This document shows positions 23,925 through 32,069 of a stretch of DNA of 34,362 nucleotides, piece after piece. The first letter of the stretch is position 1. Each line of letters opens with the position of its first letter. Position numbers and translations under genes: made by a program. The DNA comes from JAAYCI01 sp047972265 (GTDB lineage: Bacteria > Bacillota > Clostridia > Oscillospirales > Ruminococcaceae). Location: assembly GCA_047972265.1 (NCBI GenBank), contig JBKEAM010000138.1:1-34362 (forward strand), in the 5' to 3' direction. The notes below the pieces were generated by a model. That model did not search any database. It was not told the DNA's origin and saw only the letters and a program-made list of their open reading frames with translations.

Positions 23925-25430
23925 ATGAAAGCAATCATGGTCATGTATGACTCACTGCGCCGAGACTTGCTTAGCTGCAACGGCGGCCCCATTCCCACAC
24001 CAAATTTTGAGCGCTTGGCAAAGCACACGGCTTATTTTAATCAAAGTTATGTTGGAAGCCTCCCCTGCATGCCTGCCCGACGCGAACTACATACAGGGAG
24101 ATATAACTTTTTACACCGCTCTTGGGGGCCTTTAGAACCTTTCGATAACTCTATGCCCCAAATTCTTAAACAAAACGGCATTCACAGCCACCTTGTTACA
24201 GACCACTATCATTACCTAGAAGATGGCGGCGCTACCTTCCACGGCCGATACTCTACCTGGGAGTGTTACCGCGGGCAAGAAAGTGATGCGTGGATTGCAA
24301 ACCTACAGCCACACCCAACCGAGTTTACCCCAAACCTGCTAAACGCAGAGGCCGCTACTGGTTCCCTGCGTGCCATGCGCAAGCGAGGCGGCTGGCAAAA
24401 CATGGACAACCGCACAAAAATGCCCACCGGCAAAGACTTTCCAATGCATCACACATTTGATAATGGTCTTGAATTTTTAGACAAAAACGCCCAATACGAT
24501 AATTGGTTTTTGCAGATAGAAACCTTTGATCCTCATGAGCCTTTCTTTTCTCCAAAAGAGTTTGATGCCAAATACTTTAGCCCGGATGATTCCTCTACAC
24601 CCGATTGGCCCCCCTATGCCCCTGTTGCAGAAAGCCAAGAAACCATTGAAAACGTACGAAAAAAGTATTTTGCCCTTACAGAATTTTGCGACGAACAACT
24701 GGGCCGCGTGCTGGATAAAATGGACGAACTGAACCTATGGAAAGACACCATGCTTATTGTAAATACAGACCATGGCTTCTTTTTAAGCGAGCATGATTGG
24801 TGGGGCAAGGGCAGCTGCCCCAATTACGAAGAATTGGTACACACACCGCTCTTTATTTGGGATCCCCGCTGTAGTGTGCAAAACCAAACAAGAGATACTC
24901 TTGTGCAAACAATAGACCTGGCCCCTACCCTTTTAGATTATTTTGGCGTCGAGCTTCCCAAAGAAATGTTGGGCAGGCCGCTGGGCAGCGCTATTGCACA
25001 AAATAGGCCCGTGCGAGACCATGCCCTTTTTGGCTACCACGGCAGCCCCATTGGCATAACCAACGGGCAGTGGGTTTTACTGCGCGCAGTAGCCAACCTA
25101 AATACCCCTGTGTACGAATACACCCATATGCCCACCCACATGCGGGGCCCCTTTACCATAGAAGAAATGCAAAGCACTACTATTGCAAAGCCCTTTTCTT
25201 TTACCAAAGAAGCCCCTGTAATGAAAATAACCACCAAGCCCAACCCCCGCTTTGAGATAGCGCAAAAAGAGGGCGAAGATTTGCTTTTTGACATTTCTAA
25301 AGATCCGCTGCAACAGCAACCCCTACAAAACCAAGCCAAAAAAGAAGAGCTTTTGGCGGCAATGTCACTCCTTTTACAGCAAAATGATGCGCCCGAAGAA
25401 ATTTATGCTCGCTACAATATTGCCAGATAG
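23925..25430 (+). CDS. Cys-type sulfatase with CMPAR motif, cytoplasmic
   Basis: A 501-residue sulfatase from the ATG at 23925, which has AAGGAG eight bases upstream; an ATG 18 bases earlier would include the ribosome site in the coding sequence. The N-terminus MKAIMVMYDSLRRDLLSCNG fits the metal site. The formylglycine motif is C48-M-P-A-R followed by RELHTGRYNFLHR, with Ala in place of the more common Ser. The late motif is NTDHGFFLSEHDWWGKG. No signal peptide. It is separated by 10 bp from the next sulfatase. Position four of the motif tolerates Ala in known bacterial sulfatases, so I expect it to be active. Confidence 0.93.
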   Translation: MKAIMVMYDSLRRDLLSCNGGPIPTPNFERLAKHTAYFNQSYVGSLPCMPARRELHTGRYNFLHRSWGPLEPFDNSMPQILKQNGIHSHLVTDHYHYLEDGGATFHGRYSTWECYRGQESDAWIANLQPHPTEFTPNLLNAEAATGSLRAMRKRGGWQNMDNRTKMPTGKDFPMHHTFDNGLEFLDKNAQYDNWFLQIETFDPHEPFFSPKEFDAKYFSPDDSSTPDWPPYAPVAESQETIENVRKKYFALTEFCDEQLGRVLDKMDELNLWKDTMLIVNTDHGFFLSEHDWWGKGSCPNYEELVHTPLFIWDPRCSVQNQTRDTLVQTIDLAPTLLDYFGVELPKEMLGRPLGSAIAQNRPVRDHALFGYHGSPIGITNGQWVLLRAVANLNTPVYEYTHMPTHMRGPFTIEEMQSTTIAKPFSFTKEAPVMKITTKPNPRFEIAQKEGEDLLFDISKDPLQQQPLQNQAKKEELLAAMSLLLQQNDAPEEIYARYNIAR

Positions 25431-25440
25431 GAGATATCTT

Positions 25441-26952
25441 ATGGATAAGCCCGATATTCTTCTGTTTATCAGCGACCAACACAGCCCTTATTTTTCTGGC
25501 TGGTACGGCAACAATGTATATACCCCAAATTTGGACCAGCTATGCAGCGAAGGGGTGCGGTTTGACGAAGCCTATACACCCTGCCCCCTTTGCGTACCGG
25601 CCCGCATGGCCATGTTAAGCGGGCAGCGTGCCTCCCGTACGGGTATTTTTACCAACAACGATGCTTTGCCAAACACCACCCCCACATTTTTGCACTCGCT
25701 TGTAGCCGCGGGGTACGAAACCGTTTTAATTGGCCGAATGCATTTTGTGGGCGAAGACCAGCGCCATGGCTTTACACACAGGATTGCGCCCGATTTTACC
25801 AGCAGCGGATGGGTAAGGCCGCCTTGGGTAATAGATGATTTTGGGGTACATACCCAAACCATGGGGTACAAATGGTGTACCCACGTGGTGGGCGGCGGCA
25901 CATCACCTGTGCTTTGCTACGACGAAATGGTTGCGCGAGCGGCACAGCAATATCTTTCTGTTCCGCACAAAAAACCACAGTTTATTGTGGTTGGCACCTA
26001 TGGGCCTCACTTCCCCTATGTTGCTCCGCCTGCTTTATTTTTAAAATATCTTAAGCAATTTGGCAGTAACTTTCCTACAGATGGCTTAAAATCCCCTCTC
26101 AACCCTGTAATAGATTCTTTGCGTGAACCCGCCTTTAACAAAGATGTTGCACTGGCTTGCCAAGCCGCTTATGCGGGGCTTGTAGAGTATACCGACACCT
26201 TGGTGGGCGAAGTGCGCTCTGCATGGAACAATTTTACAAAATTAAAGGGTGCACAGCAGGTATTCGGCTATCTATCCGACCATGGGGATACCGTGGGTGA
26301 GCACGGCCTTTTTGGCAAAAAAACATTTTTTGAGCGTTCGGCCAAAGTGCCTTTCATTTTTGCTGGGGATAGCATTGCAAAAAATCAAATATCCACAGCA
26401 CCTGTAAGCCTGTTGGATTTAGGCCCAACCATGTGTTCATTGGCAGATGCAAATCCATTGCCAAAAACCGATGGAGAAAGCCTTGCGGATATTTTGCAGG
26501 GCAGTGCCGGTAACACTAACCGCTGGGTGTACAGCGAAAGTATGGATAAAAACCCGGATGGAGATTGGACCTATGGCGCCATGATACGCAAGGGCAAATA
26601 TAAGTACATCTCTTACCCGCGCTATGCAAAACAAGACATGCTTTTTGATATAGAAAAAGACCCTCACGAAACCCATAACTTGGCAAATGAAGAAACAGAT
26701 GTTGTATGCAGCCTGCGCGGCCACATGCAAACACTGGCAGATCCGGCCAATGCCGAAGCCCTGCAAGCGCAGCACGCAGCCAATGCACAGTTGTTTGTCC
26801 AGTACGAAAAGGCCGTTGGTTATGATGACCGGGAGCGCTATCGCGACTATCCGCCCAACGCAAAAATAGAGCCTGAAATATGTGTTACCGGTTTAAGCAC
26901 CAACCCCGGTTTTAATCAAACTTTCCAGTTTTATGGCCTACCCAAAACCTGA
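25441..26952 (+). CDS. Cys-type sulfatase with CVPAR motif, cytoplasmic
   Basis: A 503-residue sulfatase. ATG 25441 follows TAGGAG, which overlaps the stop codon of the preceding sulfatase; the open frame reaching back to 25288 overlaps that gene and is not the start. Metal-site strand PDILLFISDQHSPYFSGWYG, formylglycine motif C51-V-P-A-R followed by MAMLSGQRASRTG, late motif LSDHGDTVGEHGLFGKK. The region GTYGPHFPYVAPP corresponds to the substrate pocket. No signal peptide. A C-terminal extension of about 60 residues after the DIEKDPHETHNL hairpin is unassigned. Confidence 0.94.
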   Translation: MDKPDILLFISDQHSPYFSGWYGNNVYTPNLDQLCSEGVRFDEAYTPCPLCVPARMAMLSGQRASRTGIFTNNDALPNTTPTFLHSLVAAGYETVLIGRMHFVGEDQRHGFTHRIAPDFTSSGWVRPPWVIDDFGVHTQTMGYKWCTHVVGGGTSPVLCYDEMVARAAQQYLSVPHKKPQFIVVGTYGPHFPYVAPPALFLKYLKQFGSNFPTDGLKSPLNPVIDSLREPAFNKDVALACQAAYAGLVEYTDTLVGEVRSAWNNFTKLKGAQQVFGYLSDHGDTVGEHGLFGKKTFFERSAKVPFIFAGDSIAKNQISTAPVSLLDLGPTMCSLADANPLPKTDGESLADILQGSAGNTNRWVYSESMDKNPDGDWTYGAMIRKGKYKYISYPRYAKQDMLFDIEKDPHETHNLANEETDVVCSLRGHMQTLADPANAEALQAQHAANAQLFVQYEKAVGYDDRERYRDYPPNAKIEPEICVTGLSTNPGFNQTFQFYGLPKT

Positions 26953-26997
26953 TAACTTCCACCCTCACATGCACCGCTTTAAAAAGGGGATTACCAC

Positions 26998-27168
26998 ATG
27001 AACACCTCATTACTCCAACAGTCGCCTTGGTTTATTTTTTTGGCCTTAATTTTGCTTTTAGCTGCTTCATTGTACATTGGCCATCGGCGCAAAAAAAATA
27101 ACGACAATAGAGATTTGCCCACCGACCCTGTTGCCAATATTTTTTTAGACCCCGAAGACCGTATATGA
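26998..27168 (+). CDS. 56-residue single-span membrane peptide
   Basis: A short gene from ATG 26998, with AAAAAGGGG about nine bases upstream. The peptide starts MNTSLLQQSPW, then has one hydrophobic segment (about residues 11-28, FIFLALILLLAASLYIG), a basic stretch HRRKK and an acidic hydrophilic tail ending DPEDRI. By the positive-inside rule the tail faces the cytoplasm. Its stop TGA overlaps an ATG in the esterase frame (ATGA, 27165-27168). It lies 45 bp after the last sulfatase and is thus embedded in the operon. I recognise no family; a role as a membrane anchor or transporter subunit is only a guess. Confidence 0.7.
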   Translation: MNTSLLQQSPWFIFLALILLLAASLYIGHRRKKNNDNRDLPTDPVANIFLDPEDRI

Positions 27169-27179
27169 GGGACACTACT

Positions 27180-28481
27180 GTGCACGAATACATTACCTAT
27201 ACCAAACTAACAGACAGCGGCCCTTATATTACAAAACTTATTTTAAAACTGCCCTGCACTGTGTTTACCGGTTCTGTGGCGTTTAACACATTCAGCGTGT
27301 TTGTTCGGCGGCGGCATCGCAAAACCAAAGAAGTTATTCGGCACGCCCGCAAAAATTTCTCGCCCGAAGCAGTAACCGATACCGCTGACGGTTTATCACA
27401 GGGGTATTGCAAGGTTGTGGCCACCTACCCCTGCGATAAAACAGGTGTGGCTGCTTATAGCTCTAATTACCTTGCATTGGATTTAAGCTATGGCCCATTA
27501 GAGCCATTAATCTGCCGCATTGCGCCCGCTTCAAAGTATTTAAACGATTTTGTTGATACAGAAATTTGTATTACTCAAACCGCCCCCATCCCCGGTGCCC
27601 CAGAATGTATGGGGCTGGTATTTAATACCTGCGCTGCCGACATCCGCCCTGCACTGGAGGGGTGGCAGTTTAACGAAAAGCTTTCAGATGTACAGCCCTT
27701 GCGGTATGGTTGGTTTTCCCCACAAAAAGGCACTGCGCAAAAATACCCCTTGCTGGTATGGCTGCACGGGGCAGGTGGCGGCGGTGACGACCCCCGTGTT
27801 CCCGTACAAAACAACAGGGTTACATCATTTAGCTCACAGCTTGGCCAACAAAAGCTGGATACTGCCTGGGTATTGGTTCCTCAATGCCCTACTTTGTGGA
27901 TGGATGACGGAAAAGGAACCCCTTTATTTGTCAACAACGAGTCTATGTATATTCAAGCCGTAAAACATACGGTAGATTTTTTTATTGCCCAGCATGCTGA
28001 GGAAATTGACTGCGATAGGGTGTACGTTGCGGGTAGCTCCAATGGTGGTTTTATGGCTGTTATGCAGGCTATAACATATCCCCATTTTTATGCAGCTGCC
28101 GTACCTGTGTGCGAGGCTGTGCTAACCGACAAATTGATGCCTAAAGACATAGACGCGCTAAAAGAAATTCCACTTTGGTTTGTGCACGCTAAAAACGACT
28201 TTGTTGTAGACCCACAAAAAACCGTAGTTCCCCTATACAAAAAATTAATAGCAGCCGGCGCTAAAAACCTGCATTTTACTTACTGGGACAATATACAAGA
28301 CCAAACAGGGGTTTTTATCAACCCAAACCATTCCCCCTACCAGTATATCGGACATTTTGCATGGGTACCCACCCTTAACGATGAATGCAAGCTGGATTAT
28401 AACGGACAGCCTGTCACAGTTGACGGATGCTCTGTAGGGATTTTTGAATGGCTTGCCCACCAGCGAAAGCGCCGCAGATAG
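27180..28481 (+). CDS. Alpha/beta-hydrolase esterase (PHB-depolymerase / CE1-like)
   Basis: A 433-residue protein. The N-terminal ~170 residues are a beta-rich domain resembling the Ig-like domain of this esterase group; the C-terminal hydrolase has the oxyanion stretch WLHGAGGGGDD, nucleophile S287 (AGSSNGG), D340 (VHAKNDFVVD) and H392 (YIGHFAW). No signal peptide, so it should act in the cytoplasm, probably removing acyl groups from imported glycan. Start: GTG 27180 has GAGGG eight bases upstream, as at the maturase gene; ATG 27165, overlapping the preceding stop, is the alternative and adds five residues. A serine peptidase of the prolyl-oligopeptidase fold is a less likely reading. Confidence 0.82.
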   Translation: MHEYITYTKLTDSGPYITKLILKLPCTVFTGSVAFNTFSVFVRRRHRKTKEVIRHARKNFSPEAVTDTADGLSQGYCKVVATYPCDKTGVAAYSSNYLALDLSYGPLEPLICRIAPASKYLNDFVDTEICITQTAPIPGAPECMGLVFNTCAADIRPALEGWQFNEKLSDVQPLRYGWFSPQKGTAQKYPLLVWLHGAGGGGDDPRVPVQNNRVTSFSSQLGQQKLDTAWVLVPQCPTLWMDDGKGTPLFVNNESMYIQAVKHTVDFFIAQHAEEIDCDRVYVAGSSNGGFMAVMQAITYPHFYAAAVPVCEAVLTDKLMPKDIDALKEIPLWFVHAKNDFVVDPQKTVVPLYKKLIAAGAKNLHFTYWDNIQDQTGVFINPNHSPYQYIGHFAWVPTLNDECKLDYNGQPVTVDGCSVGIFEWLAHQRKRRR

Positions 28482-28491
28482 TGGAGGAAAA

Positions 28492-29160
28492 ATGCTAAAG
28501 GCAATTATTTTTGATTTGGACGGCGTTATCTGTTTTACAGACGAATACCACTATTCTGCATGGAAAACCCTTGCAGACCAGCTTGGAATTTATTTTGACA
28601 GAGAAATAAACAACCGTTTGCGCGGTGTTTCCCGTATGGAAAGCCTGGATATAATCCTTTCTTATAAGCCGGATATGGTTCTGTCTGTATCTCAAAAAGA
28701 AACTCTGGCGCAACAAAAAAACACTTTATATAAAAAGTCTCTTGCTCTTCTTTCGCCCGCCAACCTTAGCCCAGAGGTTAAAAATACCCTTGCTATTTTA
28801 CGAGAGCGTGGTTTTTTGCTGGCCATTGGTTCTTCCAGCAAAAATGCTCCCTATATTTTAGAGCGGCTGGGGCTTGCCGGTTACTTCGATGCAATCAGCG
28901 ACGGAAATAATATCACACACTCAAAACCCAATCCCGAAGTTTTTATAAAAGCCGCTGAAATGATGGGCCTTACTCCCTCCGAGTGCCTTGTAGTAGAAGA
29001 TGCCATTAGCGGCGCAAAAGCAGGCTTAGCTGGTGGCTTTAAGGTGGCATGTGTGGGCGATGCAGCCAAAGCTCTGGCCGGAGATTTTAATTTAAAGTCT
29101 TTTAATGAACTGTTAAATGTAACCGCAGCTTTGGCTATTTTTGCAGAAAGCGGCACCTAA
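28492..29160 (+). CDS. Beta-phosphoglucomutase-like HAD enzyme
   Basis: A 222-residue HAD-superfamily protein. Nucleophile D8 and acid/base D10 lie in IIFDLDGVI, followed by a helical cap with the loop RLRGVSRMESL that is typical of beta-phosphoglucomutase, then SSSKNAP (motif II), HSKPNPEVF with the Lys (motif III) and VVEDAISG (motif IV). The substrate may be beta-glucose 1-phosphate, which would imply a disaccharide phosphorylase, but no such gene is present here. ATG 28492 follows GGAGG. Its stop shares one base with the next start. Confidence 0.88.
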   Translation: MLKAIIFDLDGVICFTDEYHYSAWKTLADQLGIYFDREINNRLRGVSRMESLDIILSYKPDMVLSVSQKETLAQQKNTLYKKSLALLSPANLSPEVKNTLAILRERGFLLAIGSSSKNAPYILERLGLAGYFDAISDGNNITHSKPNPEVFIKAAEMMGLTPSECLVVEDAISGAKAGLAGGFKVACVGDAAKALAGDFNLKSFNELLNVTAALAIFAESGT

Positions 29161-29954
29161 TGGAAAATATGTATATGCTGCTGTTTTTTCTTGTCAGCTC
29201 ACTTGCATCTGTTGTTGGGGCTATTTGCGGCATTGGCGGCGGGGTTATTATAAAGCCGGTGTTGGATATGCTTGGCTTGGCCGATGTCTCTACCATTAGC
29301 TTTCTCTCCGGCTGCACTGTTCTTTCTATGAGCCTTTATTCTGTTGCACATTCTGTTTTTTCTAAAGAACGCAAGGTTGATATTGCTCTGGGCACTCCCC
29401 TTGCCATTGGAGCCGCATTGGGCGGTATTGTTGGTAAAATGATGTTTACCGGTATCAAAAGCCTTTTTTATAACAGCAACATCATTGGTTCTATTCAGGC
29501 GGCCTGCCTTTTGGTTCTCACAATTGGTACTCTCCTTTACACTTTTTACAAAGATAAAATTTCTACAAAAAAACTTACCGGCTGGGTACCGTGTGTCAGC
29601 ATTGGCCTGCTTTTGGGCATTTCCTCCAGCTTTCTTGGTATTGGGGGCGGGCCCATAAACCTTATTGTGCTTCATTACTTTTTTGGCATGGCCACAAAAA
29701 TTGCTGCGGCAAACAGCTTGTATATCATTGTATTTAGCCAAATTGCAAATTTGCTGGCCAGCATTGCTACAGGCACTGTTCCGCAATTTAATTTTTCCGA
29801 TTTGATTGTTATGATCATCGGCGGCATTGTTGGTGGTGTCGCCAGCCGTTTGATAGGTAAAAAGATTACCTCAAAAACCACCGATAAGCTTTTTATTTTT
29901 TTAATGCTGGTTATTATTGGCATATGCATTTTCAATATCATACAATTTAGCTAA
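29160..29954 (+). CDS. TauE/SafE-family anion permease
   Basis: A 264-residue membrane protein with about eight hydrophobic segments in two repeats, each with a glycine-rich motif: AICGIGGGVIIKPVLD in the first half and SSFLGIGGGPINLIVLH in the second. This matches the TauE/SafE family, members of which are linked with export of sulfite or sulfoacetate and other sulfur-containing anions. ATG overlaps the stop of the phosphomutase (TAATG), so the pair is coupled. Placed last in an operon with three sulfatases, it plausibly exports sulfate or sulfite released inside the cell; direction and ligand are inferred. A bidirectional terminator follows 140 bp later. Confidence 0.87.
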   Translation: MENMYMLLFFLVSSLASVVGAICGIGGGVIIKPVLDMLGLADVSTISFLSGCTVLSMSLYSVAHSVFSKERKVDIALGTPLAIGAALGGIVGKMMFTGIKSLFYNSNIIGSIQAACLLVLTIGTLLYTFYKDKISTKKLTGWVPCVSIGLLLGISSSFLGIGGGPINLIVLHYFFGMATKIAAANSLYIIVFSQIANLLASIATGTVPQFNFSDLIVMIIGGIVGGVASRLIGKKITSKTTDKLFIFLMLVIIGICIFNIIQFS

Positions 29955-30094
29955 TCTCGTTTTTGTGCAAAAAGGATGGCTGCGATGGCTCTTTTATCCT
30001 GTTGATTTGCTTCAAGTTTCAAATCTGATTTAATAACTCTAGGGTTAGAATGAGTATGATATTACTCCTCAAAACAGCCAAAGTTTTATTATAT

Positions 30095-30132
30095 AAAAAA
30101 GGCACCATCCCAACTGGGATAGTGCCTTTTTT
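30095..30132. terminator. Bidirectional terminator between the long operon and the serine recombinase
   Basis: GGCAC-CATCCC (30101-30111) pairs with GGGATAGTGCC (30115-30125 region) with one mismatch, flanked by A and T runs. It ends the 17166-29954 operon and also the leftward recombinase gene, whose stop codon it touches. It is also near the expected left edge of the mobile element. Confidence 0.88.
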
Positions 30133-31651
30133 ATGGAGCAGGCGAACCGAATCCATCTATATGCACACTAGACATATCAATATTATTGGGGTTTAGCTGC
30201 ACATCTACGCGCCACTTGCCACCGTCCGGGTTCCAAAAAACCGTTATTTTATCCACGTATAGCCGTATTACTTCCCTTTTGCTTTCTTCCGGCAAGTTTT
30301 TTATATCGCAAAAGTTCCGCAAGTAGTCTTTTAATTCTTTCATATCCAGCAACACATCTGGTTTTTCATTGATTACCAACAGACGCTCTTGTAGGGCTGT
30401 CTTTTGGTTTTTCAACTCCTGCATTGTTTGATGGAGCTCATCAAATTCTGCCCCGGATGCTATTGCGTTGGCAATGTTTTTAAGTTTCTTTTCTACGGCG
30501 TTGAGCTCGGATTGTAATTTGCTGCTTTCTGCATCGGGCGCTTCGTATGATTCGTACATCTGTTTAGCCATACGGTTTATATATTCTTCGCTAAAGGCTA
30601 CTTTGTTTAGTTTTTCATATACAGCGTTTTCCAATTTGCTTTTAGAGATTATAGGCAGCTCGCATTTCTTTCCATTCTCTTTTGTATTGCATGCGTAGTA
30701 TAGATAACGCTGTCCACGGGTTACTTTCGATGTGCCACAAAGACGATGCCCGCAATGTCCGCAAAAAACCTTGCCTGTAAGGGTGTATAGTGCTTTTGCC
30801 TTGTTTGATGCTGATGTGCGTTTTCTAATGTCCATCATTTTTTGCACCCTGTCCCATAAATCATTTTCTATGATTTGCGGGCATCCTCCCTCTATTCGGA
30901 TATAGTCCTTTTCTTTTCGATGCTGATTCTTTTTCCCGTTCCTCGTTTTAGTTTTCTCATAGGTAAAAACACCTGTATATCTTTCATTTCGCAGGATGTC
31001 ATAGATAGAGTTTTTGCCAAATTTATTACCACGCTTTGTTGCATATCCACGCATATTTAATTCATCTATTATACTGTTATAGCCCGTCCCTCGTGCATAC
31101 ATCTCAAATATCAAGCGGACAGCGCTTGCTTCAAGTTCATTTATGATTAACTTGCCACCGGATGCCTCCCACTCGTACCCAAGCGCAGGAACACCCCCGG
31201 TTGACAGGCCCTTGTACGCGTTTTCGCGCATCCCCTTTAATACTTCGGTAGCCAGGTTACGGCTATAATATTCATTCATTCCGGTTATCACAAACAGCAT
31301 TAAGCGGCCCTCTGGGGTGTTTTCCAGCCGTTCGGTTACACTAATTATTTCAACGCCAAATCGCTCAAAGTGTTCGCGGTCATTTAAGGCTTTCACGCCA
31401 GCGCGCCCGAAGCGGTTTAGTTTATGCACCAGGACGGTATCAAATTCGCCCAAAGCCGCATCTTTCATCATTTTGTTAAATTGCGAACGCTTTTCGGCGT
31501 GATACATTCCTGATTTTGCCCGGTCAGTATATATGCGCAGGATGTCGATACCCTCCTGCTGGGCGTAATACTTACAGGCCCTTATCTGCGCTTCTATGCT
31601 TTCTTCGCGCTGCATATCGCTGCTAAAGCGTGCATAAATTACGGCTGGCAT
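30131..31651 (-). CDS. Large serine recombinase (integrase of a mobile element)
   Basis: A 506-507-residue recombinase. The catalytic domain (about 1-150) begins MPAVIYARFSSDMQREESIE with the nucleophile serine at 9 or 10 and continues with the HKLNRFGR helix. A Recombinase domain (about 165-265, with GYEWEASGGKLIINELEASA), a zinc ribbon (CGHCGHRLCG and YYACNTKENGKKC) and a coiled coil (about 375-435) follow. ATG 31651 has AAGGAG eight bases upstream; a longer frame to 31744 starts with GTG and lacks one. Such enzymes integrate prophages and conjugative elements. Gene content to the right confirms this. Confidence 0.94.
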   Translation of the reverse strand: MPAVIYARFSSDMQREESIEAQIRACKYYAQQEGIDILRIYTDRAKSGMYHAEKRSQFNKMMKDAALGEFDTVLVHKLNRFGRAGVKALNDREHFERFGVEIISVTERLENTPEGRLMLFVITGMNEYYSRNLATEVLKGMRENAYKGLSTGGVPALGYEWEASGGKLIINELEASAVRLIFEMYARGTGYNSIIDELNMRGYATKRGNKFGKNSIYDILRNERYTGVFTYEKTKTRNGKKNQHRKEKDYIRIEGGCPQIIENDLWDRVQKMMDIRKRTSASNKAKALYTLTGKVFCGHCGHRLCGTSKVTRGQRYLYYACNTKENGKKCELPIISKSKLENAVYEKLNKVAFSEEYINRMAKQMYESYEAPDAESSKLQSELNAVEKKLKNIANAIASGAEFDELHQTMQELKNQKTALQERLLVINEKPDVLLDMKELKDYLRNFCDIKNLPEESKREVIRLYVDKITVFWNPDGGKWRVDVQLNPNNIDMSSVHIDGFGSPAP

Positions 31652-31829
31652 GTTGTTGTCTCCTTGTAGACCCACACCGTAATATGGTATAATTCGCTTG
31701 CAGAGCGGTTTATACTCTGGTATAGGCTGTTTCTTACGCTTCACGGTTACAGCCGTGGGGCGTTTTATTATTATACGGCCTGTATTCGTTTTTCGGCGTT
31801 TTAAACAAAGATGCTTATATTCTCCATGT

Positions 31830-31857
31830 TTGACTATGTTCGCCGATTTGCTATAAT
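31830..31857 (+). promoter_or_regulatory. Strong promoter for a small basic ORF
   Basis: TTGACT (31830-31835) and TATAAT (31852-31857) are 16 bp apart, and the small gene starts 42 bp downstream with GAGGGAGG. It faces away from the recombinase. Confidence 0.8.
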
Positions 31858-31898
31858 GTAGTAGACACGAATTCTATTATAGACGAGGGAGGCTAACT

Positions 31899-32069
31899 AT
31901 GAAAAATTTGATTAAAGAAGAAGTCAAAAACGCCTTTTTCGATTCAAAAAGGAAAAACAAAGAATTTCGCAAGAAAGTCGAAGCAACCGCCAACATGAAC
32001 TCCCAAAGACATGATGCTGCTAAGTCTAAGATTCAGAAAGTTCGGGCTGCTATTCAAAAAACAAAGTAA
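31899..32069 (+). CDS. Small basic hypothetical protein, 56 residues
   Basis: ATG 31899 follows GAGGGAGG and a strong promoter. The peptide begins MKNLIKEEVKNAFFDSKRKN and is rich in Lys and Arg, with no membrane segment and probably all helical. It is divergent from the recombinase gene and its last 20 bases overlap the end of the opposite-strand DUF6414-like gene. I recognise no family. Small basic proteins next to serine integrases sometimes serve as recombination directionality factors, but nothing in its sequence proves this. Confidence 0.72.
   Translation: MKNLIKEEVKNAFFDSKRKNKEFRKKVEATANMNSQRHDAAKSKIQKVRAAIQKTK

Noticed and set aside
25288..25440. Upstream extension of the fifth sulfatase
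   Set aside because: It overlaps the preceding sulfatase, and the ATG at 25441 has a proper ribosome site and the expected N-terminus.
29199..29786. 195-codon leftward open frame within the TauE/SafE gene
   Set aside because: Antisense to membrane helices; the peptide is rich in Asn, Lys and Ala with no domain.
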